Below are positions 1 through 7,478 of a stretch of DNA of 19,398 nucleotides, piece by piece. Position 1 is the first letter of the stretch. Every line of letters begins with the position of its first letter. Source of the stretch: an uncultured Bacillota bacterium (GTDB taxonomy: Bacteria > Bacillota > Clostridia > Lachnospirales > Lachnospiraceae); contig CATWQE010000051.1 in NCBI GenBank assembly GCA_958352855.1, forward strand, positions 1-19,398, given 5' to 3'. The position numbers were made by a program, and so were the translations under genes. The notes below the pieces were generated by a model, which was given only the letters and a program-made list of their open reading frames with translations, did not search any database and was not told where the DNA came from.

Positions 1-76
1 CCATACGGCGGTTTCCTCTGGGCGCAAAATAATAGCTGTACAGGTTTCCATCCTGCATTTGTCTTGAATATGCCAT
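1..76 (-). CDS. Start of an unrecognised gene, cut by the window edge
   Basis: An ATG at 76 is preceded on the minus strand by a purine-rich ribosome binding site (AAAAAGGAAAAAGT) and opens a frame that stays open to the window edge, giving 25 codons. The visible N-terminus begins MAYSRQMQDGNLYSYYF and is rich in tyrosine and arginine. It shows no signal peptide or motif that I recognise. It lies 87 bases downstream of mal on the same strand with no convincing terminator between, so it may be the next gene of the same operon. The visible residues do not resemble the N-terminus of histidine ammonia-lyase or of class I fumarase-type mesaconase, although either would fit the pathway. The frame and start are well supported; the function is unknown. 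Confidence 0.5.
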   Translation of the reverse strand, partial: MAYSRQMQDGNLYSYYFAPRGNRRM

Positions 77-90
77 ACTTTTTCCTTTTT

Positions 91-145
91 ATGTGCCAGA
101 ATAGCCAGAACTGCTTTCTCTAAGAGACAAACAATTCTGGCATAT
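91..145 (-). other. Intergenic hairpin between mal and the left-edge gene
   Basis: TGCCAGAAT at 94-102 pairs perfectly with ATTCTGGCA at 134-142. The stem extends to about 12 pairs (91-102 with 134-145) if a G:U pair is allowed. A second copy of the right half lies at 104-110, so the same 5' arm could pair with either copy and the two stems exclude each other. No U-run follows on the minus strand; the hairpin runs into the ribosome binding site of the next gene. It is therefore not a standard terminator. A processing, stabilising or translation-control role is possible but unproven. Confidence 0.4.
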
Positions 146-163
146 CCTGTTAATCATGCTTTA

Positions 164-1411
164 TTAGTTCTTTCTTGCTTTTCTAAGAGCCAGGATTCTC
201 TCCATTTCATTGTAAACAATCATGTAGCCCTCGTCAACACCCATACCAGGTTTTGCAAGAATCTGATCCGGTTTTGTAGCCATCGCGCAGTTTACACAAA
301 CCTGTGCGGAACGGTCTGTTTCATTACAGGTACCGCCCTGGTAAGCGCCAAAGCCTTTTTCCTTGCAGTACAGAACTGCCTCTACAATATTGTTGATTCC
401 ACCAAGGTCTGGTGTTTTAATCTGAGCCATGTGACCGGCTTTGTTATCTGCAAAGTATTTTACATCTTCCAGTGTATTACACCATTCATCTGCAACCAGC
501 TCAACATCAATGCCTCTTCTGTCCACTTCTTCTCTAAGCCCCTTTAAGCAGAGCATCTGTTTTTCTCTTTCCTCTGCATCCATAGGACCTTCGATTCTCA
601 AATGGAATGGTTTTGCAGCTTCCTCAAGCTCTGCCAAATAATCTGCCATTGCAGGATAATTATCAACACCAAAAATGGCTCCAATGGTACCATATACGTC
701 AATGTGGAACACCGGCATATAATCTTCACTGTGGCGCAGTTTAAGAACCCTGTCTCTTAGCCATGCAACATACTCTTTTAACAGTTCTCCATGCTCACCT
801 AATTTTAATTTTACGTTGTTGATTAATGCGTGAGGCATAACTGCAGCGCCTTTTAAAATCATTTTGTCCGCATTGTCATAACGGTTATCACCAGACTGTG
901 TAAAGACTGGAATTGGTTCTTCTGAAACTGTTGTTCCGTATTCGTCTGCAACAACCTCGCACATCAGTCTCTTGCTGGATTTTGCAACAGCGTCCAGAAT
1001 TGCCTGGCTCACACCATAGCGGATAGCTGTATGTAATCTCTTGCCATCCACCTGAATGGATTCCAGCATTTCACATAAGCCTTTGAAGCTGTCAGCTTCT
1101 TTTCCAACTAATTCCGGTTTAATATATTTGTCAATAATCGGAATAAAATCCTCTGCCAGAAACAGCGGGTCGCGTCCGCCTGCGCCAGAATACTGAACAG
1201 CCGCACAGTCGCCCCATGCAATCTGTCCGTCTTCCAGAATCAGCATAACAGAAATTGCCTCTCCTGCCTGTCTTACAGACTTAAACCCAGGTGTAACAGT
1301 TTCTCCGAAATAAGCTGCGCCATCAGAAACAGCTCCCTTTTTAATAGCTCTCTGATCATCAAAGAAAAATCCGGTTCTTGCTTTAGAACAAACAACATCT
1401 ACAATTTTCAT
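164..1411 (-). CDS. mal: Methylaspartate ammonia-lyase (3-methylaspartase)
   Basis: This cytoplasmic enzyme removes ammonia from (2S,3S)-3-methylaspartate to give mesaconate, the step after glutamate mutase. The protein belongs to the enolase superfamily and closely follows the Clostridium tetanomorphum enzyme along its whole length (415 residues against 413 as I recall it). Expected active-site residues are visible: His194 in PHALINN, magnesium ligands Asp238 (HIDVYG), Glu274 (LRIEGP) and Asp308 (ADEW), catalytic Lys332 in QIKTPDLGG, and Cys362 in GGTCNET. The ATG at 1411 is chosen because AAGGAG lies about 10 bases upstream and the product then begins MKIVDVVC as in relatives; an in-frame TTG at 1420 sits directly against that site and is too close. 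It is separated from glmE by 439 bases holding hairpin repeats, so its expression may be partly uncoupled from the upstream genes. Confidence 0.96.
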   Translation of the reverse strand: MKIVDVVCSKARTGFFFDDQRAIKKGAVSDGAAYFGETVTPGFKSVRQAGEAISVMLILEDGQIAWGDCAAVQYSGAGGRDPLFLAEDFIPIIDKYIKPELVGKEADSFKGLCEMLESIQVDGKRLHTAIRYGVSQAILDAVAKSSKRLMCEVVADEYGTTVSEEPIPVFTQSGDNRYDNADKMILKGAAVMPHALINNVKLKLGEHGELLKEYVAWLRDRVLKLRHSEDYMPVFHIDVYGTIGAIFGVDNYPAMADYLAELEEAAKPFHLRIEGPMDAEEREKQMLCLKGLREEVDRRGIDVELVADEWCNTLEDVKYFADNKAGHMAQIKTPDLGGINNIVEAVLYCKEKGFGAYQGGTCNETDRSAQVCVNCAMATKPDQILAKPGMGVDEGYMIVYNEMERILALRKARKN

Positions 1412-1462
1412 GGTTATCAATCTCCTTTTTATATGGAAGACATGAGGAATATTCTATGTGTT

Positions 1463-1589
1463 CAGTCCACTTGAAATGTCTTGTCCCCGGGTATGGCGGG
1501 TTCATGCTTTTCTTGCTCAAAACCGTTTTCTATTCGCAGAAAAGCACAAACCCGTCATCCCCGGGAGATACCAGACTTCCGCTGGACTG
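1463..1589. repeat. Hairpin repeat element, copy 1
   Basis: An imperfect inverted repeat pairs 1484-1512 with 1539-1566 (TCCCCGGG...GCTTTTC against GAAAAGC...CCCCGGGA, about 24 of 28 positions matching and one bulge). Weaker outer arms (CAGTCCA at 1463-1469 against TGGACTG at 1583-1589) extend it to about 127 bases. Its loop holds GCTCAAAACCGTTTT (1515-1529), present exactly but inverted at 1785-1799 in copy 2. It looks like a small non-coding palindromic element rather than a terminator, since no U-run follows on the minus strand. Confidence 0.65.
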
Positions 1590-1680
1590 GGATATAGAAC
1601 TATGCCCCTTCTACAACTATCTTCCTACGTATTTGTCACTTTAAAATGAATAAAAATCTTTTATATTTCTCACTCACTTC

Positions 1681-1714
1681 CATACGCCAGAAAGCCAAAG
1701 GCTTTCCGCGTATG
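1681..1714. other. Strong short hairpin in the glmE-mal gap
   Basis: CATACGC (1681-1687) pairs with GCGTATG (1708-1714), and inside it GAAAGCC (1690-1696) pairs with GGCTTTC (1700-1706) around an AAA loop. A T-rich run follows only on the plus strand (1715-1725), so it has the form of a plus-strand terminator although no plus-strand gene ends here. On the minus strand it is simply a stable stem in the untranslated stretch upstream of mal. Confidence 0.5.
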
Positions 1715-1735
1715 CTTTTTCTTTTACCACAACTG

Positions 1736-1839
1736 TTATCCCATCCCCCGCTGGCGGCTGGTGTGGTCTTTTCAGGCGAATCCCAAAACGGTTTTGAGCC
1801 TGAAAAGACCATGCCTGCCACCAGCGGGGGATGACCATA
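1736..1839. repeat. Hairpin repeat element, copy 2, directly after glmE
   Basis: This is a long GC-rich inverted repeat: 1742-1777 pairs with 1798-1833, with arms of 36 bases and about four mismatches (CATCCCCCGCTGG against CCAGCGGGGGATG at the outside, GGTCTTTTCAGGC against its complement inside). The 20-base loop carries the 15-base core shared with copy 1 in the opposite orientation, and ATTCGC beside that core is also shared. The element begins about 18 bases after the glmE stop codon. It lacks a U-run on the minus strand, so transcript stabilisation, partial termination or a mobile palindromic repeat are the main options. Confidence 0.7.
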
Positions 1840-1850
1840 ACCCTATTTCA

Positions 1851-3299
1851 TCATTTCGGTTTTCCAACCAAACGTCCTTTACTGATTGCGTAAACATCAT
1901 CAATTACCATCTGGAAGGATGCTTTTCTCTTCTCCATTTTCGCACGATGCTCAATCTTACCTCTGTTGAAGTCGATTAATTCCTGTGGAAGTGGAACGCG
2001 TGCCGGATTCAGGTAACGCACAGCGCCTTCATGGTCACGTGCCGGAAGCATTTTACCAAAGTTATAGCGGCTTGGCGCAAATGGAATATCAATAACTCCT
2101 GCTTTTACTGCGCGGATAACGCCAAGGGCCAGGTCTCCCATACCAAGTTCAAAGGTTTTATCCACGATTGCACAGGTTTCACCTTTGATAATTGCTTTTT
2201 CCAGTTCCAGAGCAGAGCTCTTTAATTCCTGATCTGCCAGCAGGGAAATAGCCTGTTTTGTACAACGAAGTCCCTGTGCGTTTGCTTCCATGGTTGGTAC
2301 GCCAACTGCCTCATGAGGTGTCTTAACAATAACCTTTGTAGCTTTTGCAAGGGCTGCTACAGAGCTTCCCCAGGAGATAACTGCGAATGCTTTTGCTTCA
2401 TCCTGTGGGAATCCTCCCATCCACTGATGAAGAACCGTTGTTACGGTCACATCTTCATATCCGTATTTCTCCAGATATTCTTCGGTTAATTCTTCCAGAA
2501 CACGAAGCGCTGCAACGTCCTGTACCAGATTACCGCACTGTCCATAGCCAACGGTTACATTTTTAACGCCCTGCTCTGCTGCCAGCAGCGCTTCAATAAT
2601 TGCCACAGCATTAGACATGGAAGGTGGAACCAAGGTGCCGGTAAGAGGTCCGTATGGCTCACGATTAATAGAAACCCCGGCTTCTTCGTAAATTCCTGTC
2701 AAACGGTCTACATACTGCCAGTCATAAATGGTTCTTTCCAATGGAACATCCTTTGCATATGGAATGTTATAAGAAATACCGCCGCCCTCATAGCTGGTAA
2801 ATCCACCTGCATAGCAGATTTCTGTCAGCAGTCTGGCATCCGGTGTACCATGGCGAACCTGTACCGGAATATCAAGATTTTCAATAATCTGACGGCATCC
2901 ATACACACCATGGTTTACTGCCGGAAATCCGTTCAGCATAGATTTCTGAGTACGGATAGATTCTTTGATTCCATTTTCCGCCTCTTCGTAACGATTCTGA
3001 CGGGTATAAGAGTCAATGGTTGTGGGAAGCAGATCTGCTTCTCCATTGTTCTGCAGATACTGCAGAAGTTTAATGTGGTCTTCAATCAAGGCAACACCGG
3101 CTCTTGGCTGAATCAGCGTTTTTCTTTCCTTCTTTGCCTCAGAAAGTTTTTTAGAAAAACTTTTTGACTGTGGCATACTTTTGTGATATTCAATGGCTTC
3201 GTCAAAGTCTACGTCTTTACCGGTAGGCCACTGTCCCATAATCTCTTTACGGATGCCATAAAATTCATCATCCGATAATTTTTTATTCCTGATGTCCAT
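1851..3299 (-). CDS. glmE: Glutamate mutase, epsilon (catalytic) subunit
   Basis: The large subunit of adenosylcobalamin-dependent glutamate mutase (also mutE) works with the small subunit GlmS to interconvert L-glutamate and (2S,3S)-3-methylaspartate by a radical carbon-skeleton rearrangement in the cytoplasm. The protein is 482 residues, almost the clostridial length of 483. Counting from the ATG at 3299 places Arg66 (QPRAG), Arg100 (YTRQN) and Arg149 (VRHGT) exactly where the substrate-binding arginine claw lies in the Clostridium cochlearium structure, with Glu171 and Tyr181 also matching. This confirms the start; an in-frame TTG at 3308 lies too close to the GGAG site. The gene overlaps the end of glmL by 17 bases, which implies translational coupling. 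The glmS-glmL-glmE order matches C. tetanomorphum. Confidence 0.96.
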   Translation of the reverse strand: MDIRNKKLSDDEFYGIRKEIMGQWPTGKDVDFDEAIEYHKSMPQSKSFSKKLSEAKKERKTLIQPRAGVALIEDHIKLLQYLQNNGEADLLPTTIDSYTRQNRYEEAENGIKESIRTQKSMLNGFPAVNHGVYGCRQIIENLDIPVQVRHGTPDARLLTEICYAGGFTSYEGGGISYNIPYAKDVPLERTIYDWQYVDRLTGIYEEAGVSINREPYGPLTGTLVPPSMSNAVAIIEALLAAEQGVKNVTVGYGQCGNLVQDVAALRVLEELTEEYLEKYGYEDVTVTTVLHQWMGGFPQDEAKAFAVISWGSSVAALAKATKVIVKTPHEAVGVPTMEANAQGLRCTKQAISLLADQELKSSALELEKAIIKGETCAIVDKTFELGMGDLALGVIRAVKAGVIDIPFAPSRYNFGKMLPARDHEGAVRYLNPARVPLPQELIDFNRGKIEHRAKMEKRKASFQMVIDDVYAISKGRLVGKPK

Positions 3300-4671
3300 A
3301 ATAAGCAATCTCCTTCTTCATGATTTCTAAGGCCGCTTCCGGGTAATGCTGTGAAAGCAGTCCCATAGCTGCCAGAATATACTTTCTATCTATGAGGATT
3401 TCCGCATTTTCAGGTCTTAGAGAACCTGGTGTGGTTTCATTGTACAGCGCGTATTTTGCAATTTCTTCCGTATGCTTTGCGTGAATCAGAGCGCCTCCTG
3501 TAACAACAACGTATTTTACCCGGCGCAAATCCTTGCCGCTTTGAAGATAAGTAAGTCCACAGGGGGTATATACCTGTTCCAGAGAACCTGCGTGGCGGGC
3601 AACCGCTGTCTCCACAGCGCCGCATGCCAGTGCAAAATCCATCTTTTCCATTTCTTCATTATCCGGTATATAATCCGTATGCGTTGCCAGATACTCTACC
3701 AGTTCTGCAACCTTCTGCCTGTTTACTCCTGCAATCCTGGCCAGTCTCCTGTCACCTACTGCTTCCAGAATCCCCTGAACACTATAGCGCATTCCAATAT
3801 CGCCTTCTACGCTTCGCTTGGCATAGGGTTCCTGGATGCCTTTCATCACAGTGGCCATATTTGCCGGACTTCCCTCTGCAATAGAATACACATCGGTTGT
3901 AGCCCCGCCTAAATCCACACCTACCAGTTCACCGATTCCCTGGTGTTCCTCCCAGCCGTCTGAGAGAAGCTCCATGGCAGTGAGCATGGCAGAGGGGGTT
4001 GGCATAATGATTCCGGATACCAGGTCTGAAGCCTTGGAAAGTCCTTTTCCCTGTACAATCCTATTTAAGAATACTTCCCGAATCTGCTTCTGGGTCGGCT
4101 CAATATTCAACTCACCCAGTCTTGGCATTACATTTTCACAGATATAAGTCGTCCTGCCTTCCAAAATCTCCTGGCACTCATCCACAGCGCACCGGTTTCC
4201 TGCCAGAACAATAGGGCAGTCATAGCTAAGCTCTGAGAGCATTTTCGCATTATATAAAATGCACTCTGTATTTCCACCGTCTGTTCCTCCGGTGAGGAGA
4301 ATAATATCTGGATGGTACGCCTCAATTTCCTTCATATCTCCTTTGGTAAGGTTAAAGGAATAGGTTTTCCACACCTTTGCCCCTGCTCCAAGAGAAGCCT
4401 CCCTGGCTGCCTGTGCTGTAAGCTCTGGTACCAGGCCAATGGAAATCATCTTCAGCCCTCCGGCAGCGCTGGAGCAGGCATAGCGTTCCTCATATTCCAG
4501 AGGTCCTGTGGTTTGCTCCAGAATTTTAATGGCGTCATGAAGTCCATGATTAATATCCGTTTCCACAGTGGTATAAGCTGCTGCTGTTCCCAGAATTTCA
4601 CAACGCTCTACATCTACGGCTGTCACCTTGGTGTTAGTGCTTCCGAAATCCACCAATAAAACTGGTTTCAT
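3283..4671 (-). CDS. glmL: Glutamate mutase reactivation protein (MutL/GlmL)
   Basis: GlmL is a 462-residue ATP-binding protein of the hsp70/actin-like fold, encoded between the two glutamate mutase subunits in clostridia; 462 is also the length I recall for the C. tetanomorphum protein. By analogy with diol dehydratase reactivases it is thought to exchange damaged cobalamin on the mutase. The first phosphate-binding motif is DFGSTNTKVTAVD (residues 8-20), the second GVDLGGATTD (251-260), and VVVTGG near 388-393 fits the adenosine motif. The ATG at 4671 follows GAGG about 10 bases upstream. The gene starts 19 bases after glmS and its end overlaps glmE. Despite the synonym mutL it is unrelated to mismatch repair. 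Confidence 0.93.
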   Translation of the reverse strand: MKPVLLVDFGSTNTKVTAVDVERCEILGTAAAYTTVETDINHGLHDAIKILEQTTGPLEYEERYACSSAAGGLKMISIGLVPELTAQAAREASLGAGAKVWKTYSFNLTKGDMKEIEAYHPDIILLTGGTDGGNTECILYNAKMLSELSYDCPIVLAGNRCAVDECQEILEGRTTYICENVMPRLGELNIEPTQKQIREVFLNRIVQGKGLSKASDLVSGIIMPTPSAMLTAMELLSDGWEEHQGIGELVGVDLGGATTDVYSIAEGSPANMATVMKGIQEPYAKRSVEGDIGMRYSVQGILEAVGDRRLARIAGVNRQKVAELVEYLATHTDYIPDNEEMEKMDFALACGAVETAVARHAGSLEQVYTPCGLTYLQSGKDLRRVKYVVVTGGALIHAKHTEEIAKYALYNETTPGSLRPENAEILIDRKYILAAMGLLSQHYPEAALEIMKKEIAYYGHQE

Positions 4672-4690
4672 AATTTACCGCCTCACTTTA

Positions 4691-5122
4691 TCAGTCTTCT
4701 GTTTCCGGTGCTTCCATGCCAAAGTCTTCATACAATGCCGCAATAGTAGTTTCCGGCGCTGTACCCGGACCAAAAACTCTGTCAAAGCCCATTGCTTTAA
4801 AGCGTTTCTCCACTTCATCAAAGGGCTGTTTTCCAACAACAATATTGCCGCCTACATACAAAAGAACATCTTTTAATCCTGCCTCATTGCACTTATCTCT
4901 CAAGCCGCGGCAGTCCAGTTCTCCATGTCCATAAAGAGAAGATACCATAATTCCATCTGCGTTGGTTTCAATTGCTGCTGCAATATATTCCTCCTGGGAA
5001 ACCATAACGCCTAAGTTTGTCACTTCGAAACCAGCGTCCTCAAATGCATGCTGCAAAATGGTGTTGCCCACTGCATGTACATCAGCGCCGATTACGCCAA
5101 TAACTAATTTTTTCTTGTCCAT
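4691..5122 (-). CDS. glmS: Glutamate mutase, sigma (B12-binding) subunit
   Basis: This small subunit (143 residues; also mutS) carries the cobalamin of glutamate mutase and assembles with GlmE. The cobalamin-binding signature DxHxxG is present as DVHAVG at residues 14-19, placing His16 as the lower cobalt ligand exactly as in the C. tetanomorphum and C. cochlearium proteins. SSLYGHGE near residues 61-68 and GGNIVVGK near 91-98 belong to the same Rossmann-like B12 fold. The start ATG at 5122 has GGGAG about 11 bases upstream. An 80-base gap separates it from citF, filled mostly by a purine-rich leader, with no terminator. The name glmS should not be confused with glucosamine-6-phosphate synthase. 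Confidence 0.96.
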   Translation of the reverse strand: MDKKKLVIGVIGADVHAVGNTILQHAFEDAGFEVTNLGVMVSQEEYIAAAIETNADGIMVSSLYGHGELDCRGLRDKCNEAGLKDVLLYVGGNIVVGKQPFDEVEKRFKAMGFDRVFGPGTAPETTIAALYEDFGMEAPETED

Positions 5123-5202
5123 TTCTGACCCGCTCCCTTCGTAAAAGATTAAATGGCATTTATCTTTCTATTTTCTTTTTTCTTTTCCTTTTCTATTTCT
5201 GA

Positions 5203-6606
5203 CTACAGAACATTTTTAATAGTATCCAGCAAGGTTCCGTCCCGATAAAGCACCTTGGCAACTACCTTGTCACCCATCTCTACTTTTTTTGGCACTCCTG
5301 CAATATCCTCTGCAATCTGTTTCAGTTCCCGGATATCCTTCACCGGAAGTCCTGCTTTCATTAATTTTTCTTTTAATTCCTGCTGTTTCGGATTTACTGC
5401 AATGCCTCTTTGGGTTACCACCACGTCAATGGTTTCTCCCGGAGTGGATTTGCAAAGCACTTCGTCTACAATCAGCGGAAGTCTTGCGCGAATCAGCGGC
5501 GCCACAATAATAGACAGCTTAGAGCCTGCTGCTGTGTCACTGTGTCCACCGGAGCCTCCCATAATATAACCATTGGAATCTGTATGTACATTAACATTAA
5601 AGTTTACATCCACCTGGGTTGCTCCCAGAATGACTACATCCAGACTGTCCACTGCTGCGCTTTTGGCTGCCGGTGATGCGTAACGCATAGCTGAGATTTC
5701 CTGATGCTTTGGATTTTCCCGAATAGATTCAATGGCTTTTAAGTCAAAGCACTGCACATCCAGAATGGTATCAAAATATCCCTTGTTTGCCATATCTACC
5801 ATATAGCCGGTAATACCGCCCATACAAAAGCTGCCTTTGATATGGTCTTTTTCCATCATTTCTTCCACATATTTGGCAACTGCCAGAGAAGCGCCGCCTG
5901 CGCCTGTCTGGAAAGAAAATCCATCTTTCAAATATCCGGAGTGTTTCACCACCTGGGAAGCCAGACCTGCAATCCGAAGTCCCACCGGATCACGTGTGAT
6001 TTTGGTTGTTCCGGAAACAATCTTAGCCGGATCTCCAATCTGGGGAACTTCTACCACGTAATCCACATATCCTTCATTAATGGAAGTATCTTTTAAGGGG
6101 TAACTTACCAGATTATCGGTAATCACAACCACCTTTTCTGCGTGAACCGCATCGGAAAAAGCATAACCCAGAGAACCGCAGGCAGACGGACCATATTTTC
6201 CACTGCAGTTTCCCATATTGTCTGCTGTAGGCGCTGCCAAAAATGCGATATCAATCTTAGAAGAACCGTTTTCCATATCTCCGGCCCTTCCTCCATGAGT
6301 TCTGAAAATTACAGGCTTTTCCAGAATCCCCTGAGAAATTGCCTTTCCTACTTTGCCACCCATGTAGTTACATTCAATTCCTGTAACTACACCGTTTTTA
6401 ATATGTTCAATAATTGGCTCATGAATGTCAAAAACAGAGCTTGCATTGACTGTAAGGTCTTTGATTCCCATGGCTGCTGCTTCTTCCAGAACCATATTTA
6501 ATACATAATCTCCATTACGCATATGATGATGAAAAGATATGGTCATACCATCTTTTAATCCAGTTTTTTCAATTGCCTCTTTTACAGAGCCGATTAATTT
6601 ACTCAT
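5203..6606 (-). CDS. citF: Citrate lyase-family alpha subunit, probably citramalate lyase
   Basis: CitF is the acyl-carrier-protein transferase subunit of the citrate/citramalate lyase complex: it swaps the acetyl group on the carrier protein for the incoming acid. Family landmarks include DGMTISFHHH near the N-terminus, FRTHGGR, CGSLGYA, FQTGAGGASLAVAKY, GGITGYMVD, NVNVHTDSNG and GGSGGHSDTA. With the ATG at 6606 it has 467 residues, about 40 fewer than the roughly 510 of E. coli or Klebsiella CitF; the missing part is the N-terminal extension before the catalytic domain. The start is fixed by an ATGA overlap with the citE stop and GGAGGT eight bases upstream; the ATG at 6612 is too close to that site. 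Its position between formiminoglutamate and glutamate mutase genes favours citramalate over citrate as substrate, but sequence alone cannot prove this. Confidence 0.88.
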   Translation of the reverse strand: MSKLIGSVKEAIEKTGLKDGMTISFHHHMRNGDYVLNMVLEEAAAMGIKDLTVNASSVFDIHEPIIEHIKNGVVTGIECNYMGGKVGKAISQGILEKPVIFRTHGGRAGDMENGSSKIDIAFLAAPTADNMGNCSGKYGPSACGSLGYAFSDAVHAEKVVVITDNLVSYPLKDTSINEGYVDYVVEVPQIGDPAKIVSGTTKITRDPVGLRIAGLASQVVKHSGYLKDGFSFQTGAGGASLAVAKYVEEMMEKDHIKGSFCMGGITGYMVDMANKGYFDTILDVQCFDLKAIESIRENPKHQEISAMRYASPAAKSAAVDSLDVVILGATQVDVNFNVNVHTDSNGYIMGGSGGHSDTAAGSKLSIIVAPLIRARLPLIVDEVLCKSTPGETIDVVVTQRGIAVNPKQQELKEKLMKAGLPVKDIRELKQIAEDIAGVPKKVEMGDKVVAKVLYRDGTLLDTIKNVL

Positions 6607-7478
6607 CTGCATGCACCTCCATAAATGGCTTTTTCCATTTCCAGCACCTGCTGGGCACGTTTTACAATGGGTGCATCAATCATTTTACCTCTCAGGGAAA
6701 TAACACCTTTGCCCTGGCGTTTACCTTCCTCAATGGCATCCATAACGTCATGTGCATATTCGATTTCACTTTCTGTAGGTGAAAATACTGCATTTACAAT
6801 ATCTACATGCCTTGGTGATATAACCGCCTTTCCTGCAAAGCCCAGACTCTTGGCAAATTCGGTGTCTCTTTCCAGACCTTCCATATCTTCCACATCGGTA
6901 AATGGTGTGTCATAAGCTTCGATTCCACAGGCTCTGGCAGCACATACCAGACGGGTTCTGGCGTAAAAGATTTCCTTGCCTTCCTTGGTACGCTTACAGT
7001 GCAAATCTGCTGTGAAATCTTCTCCTCCTAAGAAAAGCCCAATTACACGCTTATCAGAAGAAGCAATTTCAAACGCTTTTTCCACACCCATGGCTGTTTC
7101 AATCAGCGGAAGAATCTTTACAGTTCCCACTTCCAGACCATTTTCTTTTTCTACCTCTGCCATGTAAGCAGAAACCTCCTGAATCATAGCGCCGCCATTG
7201 ACCTTTGTAGGCATAATTACATCCGGTTTCAGAGGGATAACAGCCTTCAAATCCTCCTTCCAGAATTCTGTATCTGTTGGATTGATTCTTACCACTACCT
7301 CACAGGCAGGGAAGGACTGATACTTTAACGCATTTCGCACCAAAATTCTGGCAGCATCTTTTTCATCCGGTGATACCGCATCCTCCAGGTCGAAAATAAT
7401 GGTATCTGCTCCCAGGGTATCCCCGTTAATTAACATATTCGGGGTATTTCCTGGTAAAAACAACATGGTTCGTCTCAT
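6603..7478 (-). CDS. citE: Citrate lyase-family beta subunit, probably citramalyl-ACP lyase
   Basis: CitE is the lyase subunit, a TIM-barrel of the HpcH/HpaI family that cleaves the acyl-ACP intermediate: citryl-ACP to oxaloacetate, or citramalyl-ACP to pyruvate, plus acetyl-ACP. The 291 residues show MLFLPGNTPNM at the N-terminus, FDLEDAVSPDEKDAAR (metal-binding region), VRIN, PLIETAMGV, LGGEDFTADL and AVISPRHVD. Several of these differ from the enterobacterial citrate enzyme (for example MPTKV where E. coli has LPKT), which could reflect another substrate. It overlaps citD and citF by ATGA at both ends, the tightest coupling in the window. A stand-alone CoA-ester lyase is the alternative, but the adjacent citD and citF argue against that. 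Confidence 0.9.
   Translation of the reverse strand: MRRTMLFLPGNTPNMLINGDTLGADTIIFDLEDAVSPDEKDAARILVRNALKYQSFPACEVVVRINPTDTEFWKEDLKAVIPLKPDVIMPTKVNGGAMIQEVSAYMAEVEKENGLEVGTVKILPLIETAMGVEKAFEIASSDKRVIGLFLGGEDFTADLHCKRTKEGKEIFYARTRLVCAARACGIEAYDTPFTDVEDMEGLERDTEFAKSLGFAGKAVISPRHVDIVNAVFSPTESEIEYAHDVMDAIEEGKRQGKGVISLRGKMIDAPIVKRAQQVLEMEKAIYGGACR

Larger units (their letters stand above)
1412..1850. other. Gene-free gap between glmE and mal
   Basis: This is the only gene-free stretch above 300 bases. I see no convincing coding frame in it. It contains three inverted-repeat structures (about 1463-1589, 1681-1714 and 1736-1839), the mal ribosome binding site at about 1421-1427, and an AT-rich stretch at about 1620-1670 that could hold a promoter, although I found no good -35/-10 pair. 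I did not see cobalamin riboswitch landmarks despite the B12-dependent neighbours. Confidence 0.7.

Noticed and set aside
1463..1839. CRISPR-like repeats
   Set aside because: There are only two elements, in opposite orientation, of unequal length and palindromic throughout; there are no regular spacers.
1412..1850. Cobalamin riboswitch before mal or within the glm genes
   Set aside because: I saw no B12-box-like sequence and the hairpins do not match that architecture.
3472..3912. Plus-strand open frame of 146 codons opposite glmL
   Set aside because: It is an antisense shadow of glmL, with Cys/His-rich low-quality composition and no relatives that I recognise.
3283..5122. Mismatch repair genes mutS and mutL, or glucosamine-6-phosphate synthase glmS
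   Set aside because: The shared symbols are historical. The proteins have a B12-binding DxHxxG motif and an actin-like ATPase fold and are far too short for MutS or glucosamine synthase.
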